A DNA stretch of 64,000 bases from Ypsolopha sequella (lineage: Eukaryota; Arthropoda; Insecta; Lepidoptera; Ypsolophidae): contig OW204000.1 of assembly GCA_934047225.1 (NCBI GenBank), positions 17,626,001-17,690,000 of the forward strand, written 5' to 3'. Shown here in pieces: positions 11,336 through 22,241 of the stretch. The first letter of the stretch is position 1, and each line of letters starts with the position of its first letter. A program made the translations under genes and the position numbers. Under the pieces are notes generated by a model. That model made no database searches and was not told the DNA's origin. It was given only the letters and a program-made list of their open reading frames with translations.

Positions 11336-11642
11336 ACCCGCCACGAAAAAGTAATCAAAGTTCTTTCAAAGAATAAGCACGAAATTGCCTTTAATCCGTG
11401 GTTTACCACTGCAGCGGGAATTGTTCCATAATCTGAGCTAGACATCAAATCAAACTACGCTAATATTAGTTCTACACAGTATATAGGTACACTCTATCCC
11501 CGTTTTAACTTACAAAATACGCGTTACTCAATTTATCTTCTAATTTTAGACACTTTATGCAATCTGTTTACATTTTCATCATCGTACGCAGTAAACATGC
11601 CGCCTGTAGCTGAACTTTACGTCCTACCGCCATGCCCTAAAG

Positions 11643-12048
11643 CAGCGTTTCTTAACCTGTGGTCCGTGGACCCCTGGGGGTCCCCGAGCATATGTATGGG
11701 GGTCCGCAGCCTAATCTATGGACCATTTAACAATCATAAATATGTTATAAACAATCATAATTTAGTTGCAAAAAAGCAGCACCAACCTTCTCTTTAACGT
11801 ATTTTATATGAAAAAGTATATTTTTTTGTAATTTGTAGAACTAAAATAAATGGTCCAAAATTTATTCCATCCATCCATCAGCCTAGTCCGTCCACTGCTG
11901 GACATAAGCCTTTCCAGGACTTTGCCACTCTCGGCGGTCATCCTGGAAGATTATTGGAAATTTATTGTTGCTTTTTTAATAAGCTAATCCTTAAAATTGT
12001 GCTTGATTTCCTAAGGGGTCCGTGGACAAAAAAAGTTAAGAAACGCTG
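11643..12048. mobile_element. hAT-type MITE with perfect 8-bp target duplication
   Basis: Ends are CAGCGTTTCTTAACCTG and its near complement CAAAAAAAGTTAAGAAACGCTG with shared GGTCCGTGGAC subterminal blocks. The flanks CCCTAAAG (11635-11642 and 12049-12056) are identical. Inside, 11868-11955 is a piece of another dispersed repeat (GTCCACTGCTGGACATAAGC), often seen with RTE-type LINE 3' regions. No coding. Confidence 0.9.
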
Positions 12049-12056
12049 CCCTAAAG

Positions 12057-13423
12057 CATAAACATAAGTCGCCGTAGAACGTAAACTGTTTGCCTTGGTC
12101 GACCAGTGTTGGCTCACAGTGTAAATACACAGGTGTGTTTAATCTCCTGTTCTGTTTTGAGTAGTTCTGCATCGAAAATATAGTAAATAGTCGGCTGCAC
12201 TTCAAGCTACCCAATTGCAGTATTTATTTCACTATCATACACTTTCTTGAACTGCAGGTGAGAGTACATAATCTAGGCAAGTTCAAGCCCAAGGGGTAGT
12301 CAAGGGCTCATCATCGTGTTCTAGAATGACGTCATAAGAAGCCGTACCGACAAAGTGGTTTTCCTACTTTTTTGGATACTTTCTGGGCGAGCGCCCTTCA
12401 TCCTACGTCTCGTTGACGCTTTATACAGGTTGTTTGGGACTTCAATGTGCATATTTTCAGGGATGTTAAAGAAAGTGATTTTGAACATTTCTGACTGAAT
12501 GTACTAAAGTGCAAAGTTTATTAGTTTTCGAATTATAGACATTAATCAGTTTTATCTACTTAAAATTTTAATAAAACGCTATATAATGGCGAAAAATATG
12601 ATTTTGTATGATCACAAATACGCAGAATCGATTTTTAAGTTACATATATATTGCGGTGCAGCATGGTTTATGTACTAGTCAGTCAAAATACTGTTTTAGT
12701 GTAATTATTTTATTTTTTATGTATATGTGTTTTTATTAATTTATTTTGTTTATTTATTAGTATTAAAACAATAAAAAAATTATTACTCTATATATACACA
12801 TATGTATAAATATATATATAATTTATATATATGATCCAGTGGTTTGATATTTTTATATAATTATAAAAATATATAATTCACCAACAACAAATGAAAATCG
12901 AGGTGATTGAGTGCTTACTGCCTGAAGGCCACTAGTCTAGAGCTTCGAAAGCTTGGCCACGTGTAGAACTGCAGCCGATTCCTTGTGGGAAAACTGCAAG
13001 AAAATCGATTATCTGACAATTTTCTTCTGCTCAAAGAACAATTTGTAGTTCTCCGATTTATTTTGTTGCAAAATACAAATGAAGAACACGCGAGAGCTTG
13101 TTTACTTGATGAGAATATAATTTTTTCAGGGTTAGGTACGTGAAATGACAAAAACTCGTCTAACACAGCTTGGATCTCTCTTTGTCAGTTTGCCCTACTG
13201 CGGTATACCCGTCATACGAATGACCTCGGCTCAGCCAGTACCGTTTTCGACCAATGACTGGACTATTTTACTGGTGATTTTATCGAAACAGAAAACTTGT
13301 GAGCTTGCCAACTCTATAACTCAATATCACTTACACGGTACGCCATTGTTTTACACTGCAGTAACCTTGGACTCGGGTGGGTCGAACCCACTTAATATAG
13401 AAATTATCTACGGTACCTGCTAC
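12057..13423. other. No gene recognised; AT microsatellite
   Basis: AT-rich, with a dense TATATA tract around 12783-12890. Open frames at 12915-13166 (-) and 13145-13450 (+) overlap, lack family features, and the second runs into a dispersed repeat at 13424; I do not call them genes. Confidence 0.5.
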
Positions 13424-13690
13424 TCCTTTTTAGGGTTCCGTAGTACCTAAAACGTACAAAAGGAACCTCTATAGTGAGACTCCGTTGTCCGTCCGTTCGT
13501 ATGTCACAGCCTCATAACTTTAGCGCCGTTAAAGATAAAGAATTCAATATTTGGCACAAAAATAGCATTAATTTGCCCACGTAACAAGGTGTAAAAAAAT
13601 GTGAAAAATTTGAAATTGTTTAAAATATTTCCAAAAAAAGGAGAAAATATTATCCTAAAAATACAATATGGATATTAAATTGTAGATATT
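13424..13690 (+). repeat. Dispersed repeat, GGTTCCGTAGTACCTAA family (copy 1)
   Basis: Begins AGGGTTCCGTAGTACCTAA and includes CACAGCCTCATAACTTTAGC, 'AAAAATAGCATTAATTTGCCC' and 'AACAAGGTGTAAAAAAAT'. The same order is found reversed at 26945-27185. No coding. Confidence 0.75.
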
Positions 13691-13836
13691 TAAGAGCTAA
13701 TATTATTATTATGTAATTAAGCTATATCCCCCCTTATCTCCTTTAATAAATATATAATATTGCCTCTATTGGCTTTTTATTTGCAATTATACATATGTTA
13801 CTTTAAATATAATTAATAAATAAAATACATTTTTTA

Positions 13837-13881
13837 ACTTGAAATATATTTCGGCCCTTAGTGGGCCGTCATCAGTCAAGT
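13837..13881 (-). ncRNA. Hammerhead-ribozyme-like motif (copy a)
   Basis: Minus-strand RNA order: ACUUGA, CUGAUGA, C, GGCCC-ACUAA-GGGCC hairpin, GAAA, UAUAUU, UCAAGU. The outer ACUUGA/UCAAGU pair perfectly (helix I), GGCCC/GGGCC is helix II, and the A of GAAA with UAUAU would form a minimal helix III. The predicted cleavage position is after the U before UCAAGU. One C sits between the CUGAUGA core and helix II, an addition to the textbook core. This is the most complete copy in the window. Activity is inference. Confidence 0.6.
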
Positions 13882-14157
13882 ATTAAAAAAAAGAAAAATA
13901 TACCATTAATAAAAACAGGAAAAGAAATAAAAAAAGACAATATTTTTCTTAACTAACCTAACCTATTTGTATTGGTCCACAAATTTTTATATCAAATAAT
14001 AAAATTATAAAATTTAAAAATTTTGTGGACAAGTACTGGTGGATCGAAAAATACGAAAAAAATCATGGCGTTATGTAAATTGGTAACATTACAGAAAAAA
14101 TATAGCGGTTGAGAAATTCACGAAAGAAAAATGACAAAATTAAATTTATTATTCACG

Positions 14158-14372
14158 ATACGGAACTCTGGGTACGCGAGTCTGACCCGCACTTGACCGG
14201 TTTTATATTATCTGTGCTTGTGCTTGTACTGTCTGCACCCGCGCTAAATATTAGGTCCTTACATATGAAATTGGCGTTTTGTATGGAGAATTTGAAGGAA
14301 ACTAAATTTTCAGTTAACATTTTTGCTTTTTTTTTGGGAATGACAAATCCAAAGACAAATACAATCTCTTTA
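14158..14372 (+). repeat. Two adjoining dispersed repeats
   Basis: At 14158-14205 is a diverged copy of the GTGCGCGAGTCCGACTC family (ACGCGAGTCTGACCCGCAC). At 14252-14372 is a repeat also present at 46388-46500 (+) and 43012-43082 (-), recognised by TTAGGTCCTTACATATGAAAT, 'GAATTTGAAGGAAACT' and 'GAATGACAAATCCAAA'. The open frame spanning both is repeat-derived. Confidence 0.65.
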
Positions 14373-14399
14373 TGGCCACTTTTTCTGTGACTTGGTTAA

Positions 14400-16020
14400 C
14401 TGAAGAAAGTGCATGATACAAAACCTTGAACTTTAAATATAGGTTGCTGTTTTTTAATCGTTGCAATAGAATAGAAGTTGATGATATAGGTATCTGAAAA
14501 AATAAAATAATAAAATTATCAACATTACTTTTTTGTTATAGCACCGCAGTGTATACCATTTTAAAAATCTCCTTAGCCAAAAGTGAAAACCGGATTAAAA
14601 TTCGTTCAGTATAATAGAGAAGACGGCAAAAGTTTGTTTGGTATTTCATTACATTTATTTAATCCATTAAAAATATATATATTGCATTTGAATTTTTAAA
14701 TTCTACTTAATATTACGTACTTATAAGCTAAATTACAATTTGTTCATAATTCTTTTTACAGATATAAAAATATATTAAATAAAACAACAATCTTAGTTAT
14801 GTTAAGTTACATTTCACTCACTGTATAAAAACATGTGAATTCGTATGTCCCCATCCCACACATTCGTCGACTCGCGTTTGCCGAAACGGTTTTGCGAACT
14901 CACCTATTTAGTTATATACCTATATATATAATGTAGATTATGTTTACTCGTATAGGCACTGACTTGAAGGCTTGTTTCTATTGAATTCGTTAGGGCAACC
15001 GCCTGCGTGCCGGGCCTGTATTGATAGATAACTCTATGCGTGTATACCTATATGAGCGTATGTGAGCTAAGCGGGAGTTTTCAGGCGAAAGCTTTCTAGA
15101 GCGAACACCACAAAAGAAGTCCCCTGTCAAAGTTCTTATTACCTTGGAATAAAAACGGAAATTCCTTAATCCGCAGGTCCTGTTTTGTAGCGTTCACTCT
15201 ATTCGGCTTATGCAAAGATGAAGGATAAAGTTTTTAGGCATACAAAAAGTGAGGGATGACTTGTGAATTCGTATGAGTCAAAAGAATCTCGTTAGAAGCC
15301 AGGCCGGAGGCTTTTATGCGTAATTTTAAGGTTAATACGGCGGGACTAATGAAATAAAAGGCTGGAGAGGAAGCACTTTTTTGTAAGCTTCTTTAAGCTT
15401 TACTAACTTTCTCATTCTGTATAAAACTGATAAATTATTTTATGCTACAATAATATCAAATGTTTTTTTTATACTTCGTTTTTGTTTATGGATATTATTA
15501 TTTATAAATAAAAAACCAGCCAAGTGCGTGTCGGGCCACGCGCGGTGTAGGATTCCGTAGTTGCCCTGCACAATATGCGGATTTCTTTTCCAAGTACATC
15601 TTATAAGCTTGTCGACTAATACCGATCGCGCCAAACTTCTAGTACGCTCGGAAGTTGCTCTTTCCAAGAACATTTTGTTCCTGCTGATGCGAATTTGGCG
15701 TGATCTGGCCCGGCACTCCCAAAAAGATTCGGTCGATCGTTTGTCGTTCGAGCATATTTCCATCTCTGAAGTATGATAGTGATGGATATACGACCGAACG
15801 TATTTCGATCGAATTTGTCACTTCGGAGTAGGTACCTTGTAAAGTCTACTTAGCTGTGATAGTTTTCCTTTTAATTTCGTTATGTATACTACTGATTTTT
15901 ACATGGCTCCAAATACAACCGTTTCGTTGGCAGGAGGGACACTTGACTCTAACAAAAATTAACACTTTTAAGCTTAATATTTCGCAAACGGAAACCTGAA
16001 TCGAAAAATGGTCTTCTCAC
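14400..16020. other. No gene recognised
   Basis: Mostly single-copy-looking AT-rich sequence. 15110-15190 shares GAAGTCCCCTGTCAAA and a following block with 9335-9410. At 15505-15560 there is a piece of the AAGTGCG...GATTCCGTAG repeat. Frames at 15440-15821 on both strands overlap each other and show no family features. Confidence 0.45.
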
Positions 16021-16679
16021 CAATCAATGGGCGGAGGTAGGCATGTATTTATATATGTAACCTATTACTATGTAGTATATAGGATGGGATTTGGTCGGCC
16101 GCCTGGATTCGTGCGGGGGCTTGGTTGGTGATCATTGAACCTGTTCCTGGTCCCTGGCCGGGTCTCCGGTATGGGTTCGGGCGGTTGATTGGATTTCACC
16201 TTGTATAATAATATTTTACCTATAATTTTAATCGTATATATATTGCTACATAAATTAAATAAACATTTAATCTAAGTAGTTCATGTACATTTATTATTTT
16301 ACTAGCTGACCCGGCGAACTTCGTTCCGCCTAACAGTCTAATAATATCGTGTTAACTTTAGTTAAACTTAATTTAGGATTTCATTAAGGTAATAACATTA
16401 ATACAACTTTTTTTGCAAATACAGAAATGTTTTCTTGCTTGCCATTGCAAAAGAAGAATGGCAGGGACCCATGTAGTTTCAGTACCGTTGTTAGGCTTAG
16501 CGTAGGGTATTGAAAATATGCAGAAATAATAGTTCTTGGAATAACTAAGAAAAAAGGTAATCGCAGTATATTTTTAAAACTTGGGGCTTAGATGTTATTT
16601 AATGATATCAAAACACTGTACATTAATACGTAAGGATCGAATTAATAACCAAACTCTTTTGTACTTTGCCGTAAATGCA

Positions 16680-17270
16680 AATGTCATCTGTCATTTCACA
16701 GAGAGTGGCTGCCAGCAACTCAGGTGAATGAAACTCTTGGTTTAAGGCCCTTAATACCGCAAAATGGGTAAATTCTAAAGCCTACTCCTCTTTTATGGCC
16801 AAACCAAAAATATTGAAAAAATGTATTATGGATTATCAACTCTAGGACAACATATGCAACATTTTTCTTTTTCGTACCACCAAAACTTCTATATGAAAAA
16901 TTGTTTCAACTGAATGGTGTTTTTTGGCTTGAATTTCCTACTGCTCCTAAGCGGCTTAGGCGATTTAATTCATTTATGCTTTGATAAATAGATAAACTTG
17001 ATAGCTATAAATATAACATAGAATTATTCAATTGAACAATGACGCCCATGTGAAAAGTATTAATTTCTCCTATTTCGCCCTTTCAAGGACGCAGCGAGCG
17101 TCGTAACAGCCACCACGCATTGTGCACTGATTTGAACGTTATTTCAATGTCGTTTCCATCGATGTTCGTACAGACAAACGTCGAGCTGCTAATTTGGCGA
17201 CGGTAATCGCCTTAAACTCTTTCTACTTCTTTCGTCCAAGGCCAGCAATGACGTTTGACGTAAGACAATA
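16680..17270 (-). repeat. Repeat family F, copy inside the Helitron
   Basis: Reverse copy of 34500-34990. Shared blocks: 'GACGCAGCGAGCGTCGTAACAG', 'AACGTTATTTCAATGTCGTTTCC', 'AGCTGCTAATTTGGCGA' and, on the minus strand, a short peptide frame GHKRGVGFR-x-YPF conserved in both copies. The conservation of that frame hints at a coding origin that I cannot name. Confidence 0.65.
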
Positions 17271-17680
17271 ATAGTAAGTGGCTATTATAGATCTATTATA
17301 CGTTTCTTTATTGCTACTGAGATATTACGAATCGCGTTTTGTTACCTACATAGAATGATTTTACTTATTTTTGTTCCCGAAGTTCTAAAAATATATTCTA
17401 AACTGAAATATTACACTCCAAACTTGACCTTTATAACACAGAGAAACTTGAGTCTCCAACGATGTCTTATTAGCTGGGTACTGAGCCTGCCATTCTTCTT
17501 TAGATGTTAAATATTCACTTAGTACACATACCAGGTATTGGGTTAACTATTTATACATCTTGAGCCTAATACTTAGGTACCTAATACATTAACAATAAAA
17601 ATTAAGTAAATTGTGGATTTTTTTTTACATTTTACACATTAGGCCTCTTCTCTCTAGCGCCAATATTGCGATACTGCATG

Positions 17681-18535
17681 TTAAAGCACTTTCTGATATA
17701 CAACATTTTTTGTTTTGTTATCCGGCGCAAAAACAAATAGAGCTGATGTTTTGCCGACACGTGAACATGCCACATACAATTGACCATGAGAAAAACATGC
17801 ATTTTCTAGATTTAGACCACAAACACTCAAGGATTGTCCTTGTCACTTATTAATCGTCATGACGAATGCAAGACGGCTCGCAAATTTAATTCGCTTGAAC
17901 TCAAAGGGTAAATCGGTTGGGATCATCGGAATCCTCGGAATGAGAACTTCCTCACCTTTGAATTTTCCTTTGAGTATCATCGCGTGTATCACATTCACCA
18001 TCAGTTTTCCAATCACCAAACGCGTACCGTTGCATAATTTTGGTTGGTTGAGATTTCGTAGCATGATGACTACTGAGCCAACCTTAAGTCGTAAATTATG
18101 CGGTGGTAAGCCAGGCACATCCAAGGAGTTTAAAAATTTAGTCGGATAGTTGGTAGCTTCGTCTACGTTTGTTACACTGTCAATAGATTTAAATGAATGC
18201 AGCGTACCAACGATTTGATTCTGAATTTCAACATTTAAGTCATCCACATCTTTGTTCTTAGCCGCCAAAATGACTCGCTCACTCAACCATTTATTGTTTT
18301 TGTGGTTAGCAATGATGTTCGGGAACACTTGGTTGATGAGCTCGTCTTTTGATGACACGAAATTGCAAAAATTTGGAGGAAACGAAATCAATCCGTTCGA
18401 TTTGTCGACAGGAACACAACCATTACCAATAGCCAGCAATTGCTTGGAGAATTCTTCAGCAGATGGATCGTTCAGCAATGTAACTCTCATGTTTTCTGTG
18501 AGCTGAAGTTTCTTCACATAGCGCCACAGATTTGA
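17681..18535 (-). pseudogene. Helitron PIF1-type helicase, C-terminal remnant
   Basis: The frame runs from LKASNLWRYVKK through LTENMR, SERVILAAKN, LDVPGLPPHNLRLKVG, LCNGTRLVIG to MTINK. A TGA at about 17856-17858 stands where the family has Ala of NKAQGQS. The same frame then goes on with QGQSLSVCGLNLE, LYVACSRVG and ends at 17681. These are late SF1B/PIF1 helicase motifs as found in Helitron Rep-Hel proteins, which separate strands during rolling-circle transposition. Walker A and the Rep nuclease are missing (deleted). Not a host PIF1 gene: the borders are those of the Helitron. Confidence 0.85.
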
Positions 18536-18540
18536 GGCTT

Positions 18541-18645
18541 TGAGGCGATTTCTTGGTCTTCTTCAGTTGATTGATTCGCCCTGTTCCGCAGCCTAACTGC
18601 ATTACGGCTTTGTTGGGAAATATTAGATCTTCTTGGTCGCGGCAT
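18541..18645 (-). pseudogene. Helitron Rep-helicase N-terminal start
   Basis: ATG at 18645 opens MPRPRRSNISQQSRNAVRLR and about 15 more residues (ANQSTEEDQEIAS). This is the typical N-terminus of insect Helitron Rep-helicase proteins. It runs straight into the helicase C-terminus in a different frame. The join lies in a tandem octamer GCCTCAAAGCCTCAAA, which suggests a microhomology-mediated deletion of the whole Rep and early helicase region. Read through, the frame ends at a TGA about 12 codons later. Confidence 0.75.
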
Positions 18646-19440
18646 TGTCAATTAGGTACTTCTCCAAAACAACAAAACAATCCAACCGACCGACCGGTAC
18701 ATAACCTCAAGCAATCGATACGCAATACGATTTTTTTTTCAATTTGACGGCTGCTGGTTTGTTGTCTTTGCACTTTGAGCTGTCAAATTGCATTGCGACT
18801 GTGGTGCCACCGGTGTTTTTTTATATTTCAACAGATGGCACCACATGCTGTTTGCATTCGTAAAATTAATTAATTAATTTATTGTTATTAGATAACTTAT
18901 CCGATATTTTATTACTTATTCTGCTATTCGGAGCGGAGAAGAATCCACCAAAAAAGAGATAACTAACATCGGTCCAGCCGATCTTGAGTTATAAGTGGTG
19001 TAACTAACACGACTTTGTTTTATATATTTAGATTACATATATTTTTATAAGATTAAAATTTGACTTGTGAAACGTGTATTATATATACCTACTTTGCAAA
19101 ATAAACTTTTTGAATTTTGAATTTGAATTTGAATTTTGAATTTTTGAATCACACCCCGAATATATTTAAATTACCTATCCAACGACACTCCACACTAGGA
19201 GACAGACGAGAAAAAAAAATCATCCCCACTTTACGTGTAGGGGAGGTACCCAAAAAAAATCTATTTCAAAATTTTACTATACCACTTGATCGGCGTGATA
19301 AATATGTATACCCATGCCAAATTACAGCTTTCTAGTACTAATAGTCTTTAAGCTAAGTCGCGGACAGACGGACAGACGGTCATGACGAAACTATAAGGGT
19401 TCCTTGTTGTTGACTACGGAACCTTAAAAAGTATAAATTT

Positions 19441-19488
19441 ATTCTGACATATATTTCGACCAACTTGTGGTCGTCATAAGTCGTTTGT
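19441..19488 (-). ncRNA. Hammerhead-ribozyme-like motif (copy b), decayed
   Basis: Minus strand: CUUAUGA (one change from CUGAUGA), C, GACCA-CAAGU-UGGUC perfect hairpin, GAAA, UAUAU, GUC. Helix II is intact with a sequence unlike copy a, while helix I pairs poorly. Read as a degenerate member of the set. Confidence 0.45.
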
Positions 19489-19922
19489 ATTATATTTAGG
19501 TAATATTATTGTTTAAAATAGAAAATAAGTATATTGTAAGATATTTCTTCTAAAAAGAAATACTTATATAGGATTATAATGTATTTGTTATATTTTAAGC
19601 TAACTTAGTGTAGTACTTTTTGTGTTTTTTTCTGTAAGAGGCATTGAATAAAGTTTTTTTGAGATAATGTAGCTGATCTTTTTTGGTAAAGTCTCATTGC
19701 GTATCGTCGTAACAACACAATAACATAAATCAAAATGGTTAAAATTAATCTATTGTTTTTATTTTATAAAATATAAATTTATTTAAATATTGTTTTAGCG
19801 ACAATAAAAATTAAGATGGTTAAAAATACTAATTATGTTTTTGTCAAATGCAATTTACTTTTATTGCTATACCTCTCTCCTAGTTTTATGCAATTATTTT
19901 AATACTTACGTAACGTAATTCT

Positions 19923-20056
19923 AGATATATTGATATATGTTATATTGATATATATTGATATATGTTATATTGATATATATTGATATATGTTATATTGATA
20001 TATATTGATATATGTTATATTGATATATATTGATATATGTTATATTGATATATGTT
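19923..20056. repeat. Minisatellite, about 25-bp unit, 5 copies
   Basis: The unit TATATTGATATATATTGATA plus TATGT is repeated about five times with almost no variation, suggesting recent array expansion. Confidence 0.85.
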
Positions 20057-20266
20057 AAGTTAGAACCAATTCGTTGCAGATTTGCAATATTTGCACAACG
20101 CAAAAAACGTGCAAGCCAGTTTTAAACAATAAACTAGCCAAAGTTTGTAAAAAACCCAAGTAAAGAATATTATACTTAAATAATTAAATATTGAAGATAA
20201 CTTATTTGTTTTTTTTTAATCAGTTTATATTATATATTTATATAAAAACACTTATTAAAATAATAG

Positions 20267-20307
20267 TTTCCAGATATATTTCGACAAATAGTCGGCTTCA
20301 GTGGAAT
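20267..20307 (-). ncRNA. Hammerhead-ribozyme-like motif (copy c, left arm)
   Basis: Minus strand: UUCCA, CUGAAGC, CGAC-UAUUU-GUCG, AAA, UAUAUC, UGGAA. Helix I UUCCA/UGGAA pairs perfectly and abuts the core. The core box differs from CUGAUGA at the last three bases, so activity is doubtful. Confidence 0.45.
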
Positions 20308-20398
20308 TTGATAAAATTTATGTATTATTTTAAAATGATTTAAAATTATTATTGACTTCATTTTATGACATTTTAAAATAATACATAAATTTTATCAA

Positions 20399-20439
20399 AT
20401 TCCACTGAAGCCGACTATTTGTCGAAATATATCTGGAAA
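20399..20439 (+). ncRNA. Hammerhead-ribozyme-like motif (copy c, right arm)
   Basis: Exact reverse-complement partner of 20267-20307. UUCCA/UGGAA and GAC/GUC pairs are present, with C at the predicted cleavage position before UGGAA. Confidence 0.45.
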
Positions 20440-20673
20440 CTATTATTTTAATAAGTGTTTTTATATAAATATATAATACTTAAATAATATTATATTTATA
20501 CAAGTGGTTTTACAAATTCTAATAGAAATTTCTGTGATAGTTTATCAGCCCTTTTGCAAGCACACAGTCTATGTTGAGACCACCATGACCCACTTTGAGG
20601 GCGGGCGGGCCACATTGGTTGATAAATGTTACCCGCGCCAGCAGTAAGAGGCCATATTTCAGACAATTTAGTC

Positions 20674-21736
20674 CAGTGGTGCCCAACTGGTTTTGCTCCA
20701 AGGTTTTTTTTTAATCTTGACAAGTTTCGCGGGCACCGCGGAGTTTAAAAAAAAACTAAAAAGAAGACTATTATAATTACATACCTTTTTATTTAAAAAA
20801 CAAAAGTCTGGAACACACAAACTTAATGTAATGCTTGGCTGTTTACATTTAAATATAGGTAGTTGGTATCTTCTGTGCATCCCAAATAAATGAAATTTTT
20901 GATTTGCTTAATTGTTTAGCTGTTATTCTATATTTGGTCTTTATCACCCGAAAAACACTTTAACGATGAGTTACGAACGTTTTTGTTTTAAACAGGGTTC
21001 ATGAGCTGGTAAAACCTCATTGCTTTGATTGTCTGTGCTTTTGAGGTTATCACTGTGAAGTGTGATAATTTCTAAGTCAACTGCTTTATTGATGAAGCAA
21101 AGTGTTTCCATTAATGAAGCTAGTTGTGAAATATCGAGATTCATTACAAAAATAAACAAATGTTTTGAAAAGTTATTATTGTTATTATTATTATTAAAAT
21201 TTCTTTATTGCACAAACAAAAACATGTACATAGGCGAGCTTAATGCTAGTTAGCATTTTCTTTCAGCTAACCTTTGGTGATGTGGAACTTGTCAAGGGTA
21301 GTGCTTCGATGAGAAAACAGTTTTATGACTAGGTATATTTATTTATTTATTTATTTATTTAGTTTTATTAGGGACATCAACAGCAATACATAAAACTTAA
21401 TACAACATTAACAAAAAATACAAGAAATAAAGCCAATAACAGATATCCACAATAGTACATTAACGAAAGTACATAGAACTATTTAACTAGACACTAAATA
21501 TATAATTGAAAAAGACAGACAAATTAGCTAATAATTAGCACTGTTATTATTTTTACATAATATTTTTAAAATAAAATTAATTTTAACAAAAATATATTAT
21601 AAAATACATAAATAGGTACGTTAGTGGTTGTTTAATTTAGCGTGTGCTTGAAATTTTTCCCGATTTTGTTCTCGTGCGCCTAGAAAACAGGCCACGCGCT
21701 ACCAGGCGCCCGCAAGCTCCCGGTTGAGCACCACCG
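20674..21736. mobile_element. hAT-type element, decayed, about 1.06 kb
   Basis: Ends are CAGTGGTGCCCAACTGG and the complement of CGGTGGTGCTCAACCGG. Flanks ATTTAGTC (20666-20673) and ATCTAGTT (21737-21744) agree at 6 of 8 bases, an old target duplication. A minus-strand frame at 20971-21159 contains LEIITLHSDNLKS, weakly like the 'L-E-L-I-x-L-Q-S-D' stretch of hAT transposases. It holds an inserted LINE tail (about 21173-21285, -) and an (ATTT)n-tailed segment near 21335. Confidence 0.65.
21173..21285 (-). mobile_element. Non-LTR retrotransposon 3' end
   Basis: On the minus strand a unique 3' UTR-like stretch ends GTGCAATAAAGAAATTTT then (AAT)n. The AATAAA plus repeating tail is typical of a short, 5'-truncated insertion, here within the hAT relic. 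Confidence 0.55.
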
Positions 21737-21749
21737 ATCTAGTTGAAGG

Positions 21750-22241
21750 TTGTCCTTGACAACCTCTTTGCGGAAGTCTTGTTTATTCTCATCTTCATAG
21801 TTTCGCTTCAATTTGAATCCTGTTATAGCTAAAAAGGAAATTATTGTAATATTAACGTTCGATAACTGTTCGACTAAGGAATTATGGAGGTTGGCGGCAA
21901 AATTTTGCCAAAATTCTTACAAAAACAACAAGTTCTTGTATTAATTGACCCAATCGATAACAATCCAATGGTAAATGCATTTCCTGAAATCCTAACATTC
22001 AACATAACAATATATACTGGAAATTAAAAAATATTTGAAGCAAAATGTGGTTCTGGGCGCTCTTGTTGATCCTGTCAATAAATATAATAATAATAATTTA
22101 ATAATTTTTATTCGGAAACCCAACAGTCAATTACAATATGCTTATTTAAAAAAAAATTCGTCATTTTAAATAATAGTGGTAAAAGTGGTTTTTAAAATTA
22201 AAGTGGTTTTAAATAATAGTATCTAGATGGAAATGGTTGGA
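21750..22241. other. No gene recognised
   Basis: AT-rich, with an (AAT)n tract near 22085-22105. No family resemblance seen. Confidence 0.45.

Larger units (their letters stand above)
16302..19032 (-). mobile_element. Helitron, internally deleted, 2731 bp
   Basis: On the minus strand the element starts TCTAAATATATAAAAC followed by AAAGTCGTGTTAGTTACACC, the insect Helitron 5' end, and finishes with the hairpin GGCGGAAC-GAA-GTTCGCC, then GGGTCAGCTAG. The flanks are A on the 5' side and T on the 3' side, with no target duplication. The uninterrupted paralogue of the host repeat at 55694-56068 confirms both borders. Inside are a few start codons' worth of the Rep/helicase gene fused to its C-terminal helicase end, and another repeat (16680-17270). 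It cannot encode a working protein. Confidence 0.9.
16026..19148 (+). mobile_element. Short dispersed retroelement (SINE-like), split by a Helitron
   Basis: The two parts, 16026-16301 and 19033-19148, join into the same sequence as 55694-56068 (minus strand). It starts ATGGGCGGAGGTAGGCATG, has a GC-rich middle (GGTCTCCGGTATGGGTTCGG), turns AT-rich and ends in a (TTTGAA)n tail. Both copies begin at the same base, which favours a complete short element of about 375 bp rather than random 5' truncation of a LINE. I cannot identify clear polymerase III boxes. Confidence 0.65.
20229..20477. repeat. Palindrome carrying two opposed hammerhead-like motifs
   Basis: About 120-bp arms are near-perfect reverse complements around position 20353. 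Each arm contains one motif (20267-20307 on -, 20399-20439 on +), so the palindrome would place two ribozyme-like sequences head to head. Confidence 0.8.

Noticed and set aside
15440..15821. Overlapping frames on both strands of 60-107 codons
   Set aside because: They mirror each other in GATC-rich sequence and contain a dispersed repeat end; no codon signal favours either strand.
17843..18517. A host PIF1 helicase gene
   Set aside because: The frame carries late PIF1 motifs, but it lies between exact Helitron ends, lacks the ATPase Walker motifs and has a TGA in NK-x-QGQS. It is a transposon relic.
19117..19335. 72-codon frame on +
   Set aside because: Its start is the (TTTGAA)n tail of the SINE-like element (NLNLNF...); no gene.
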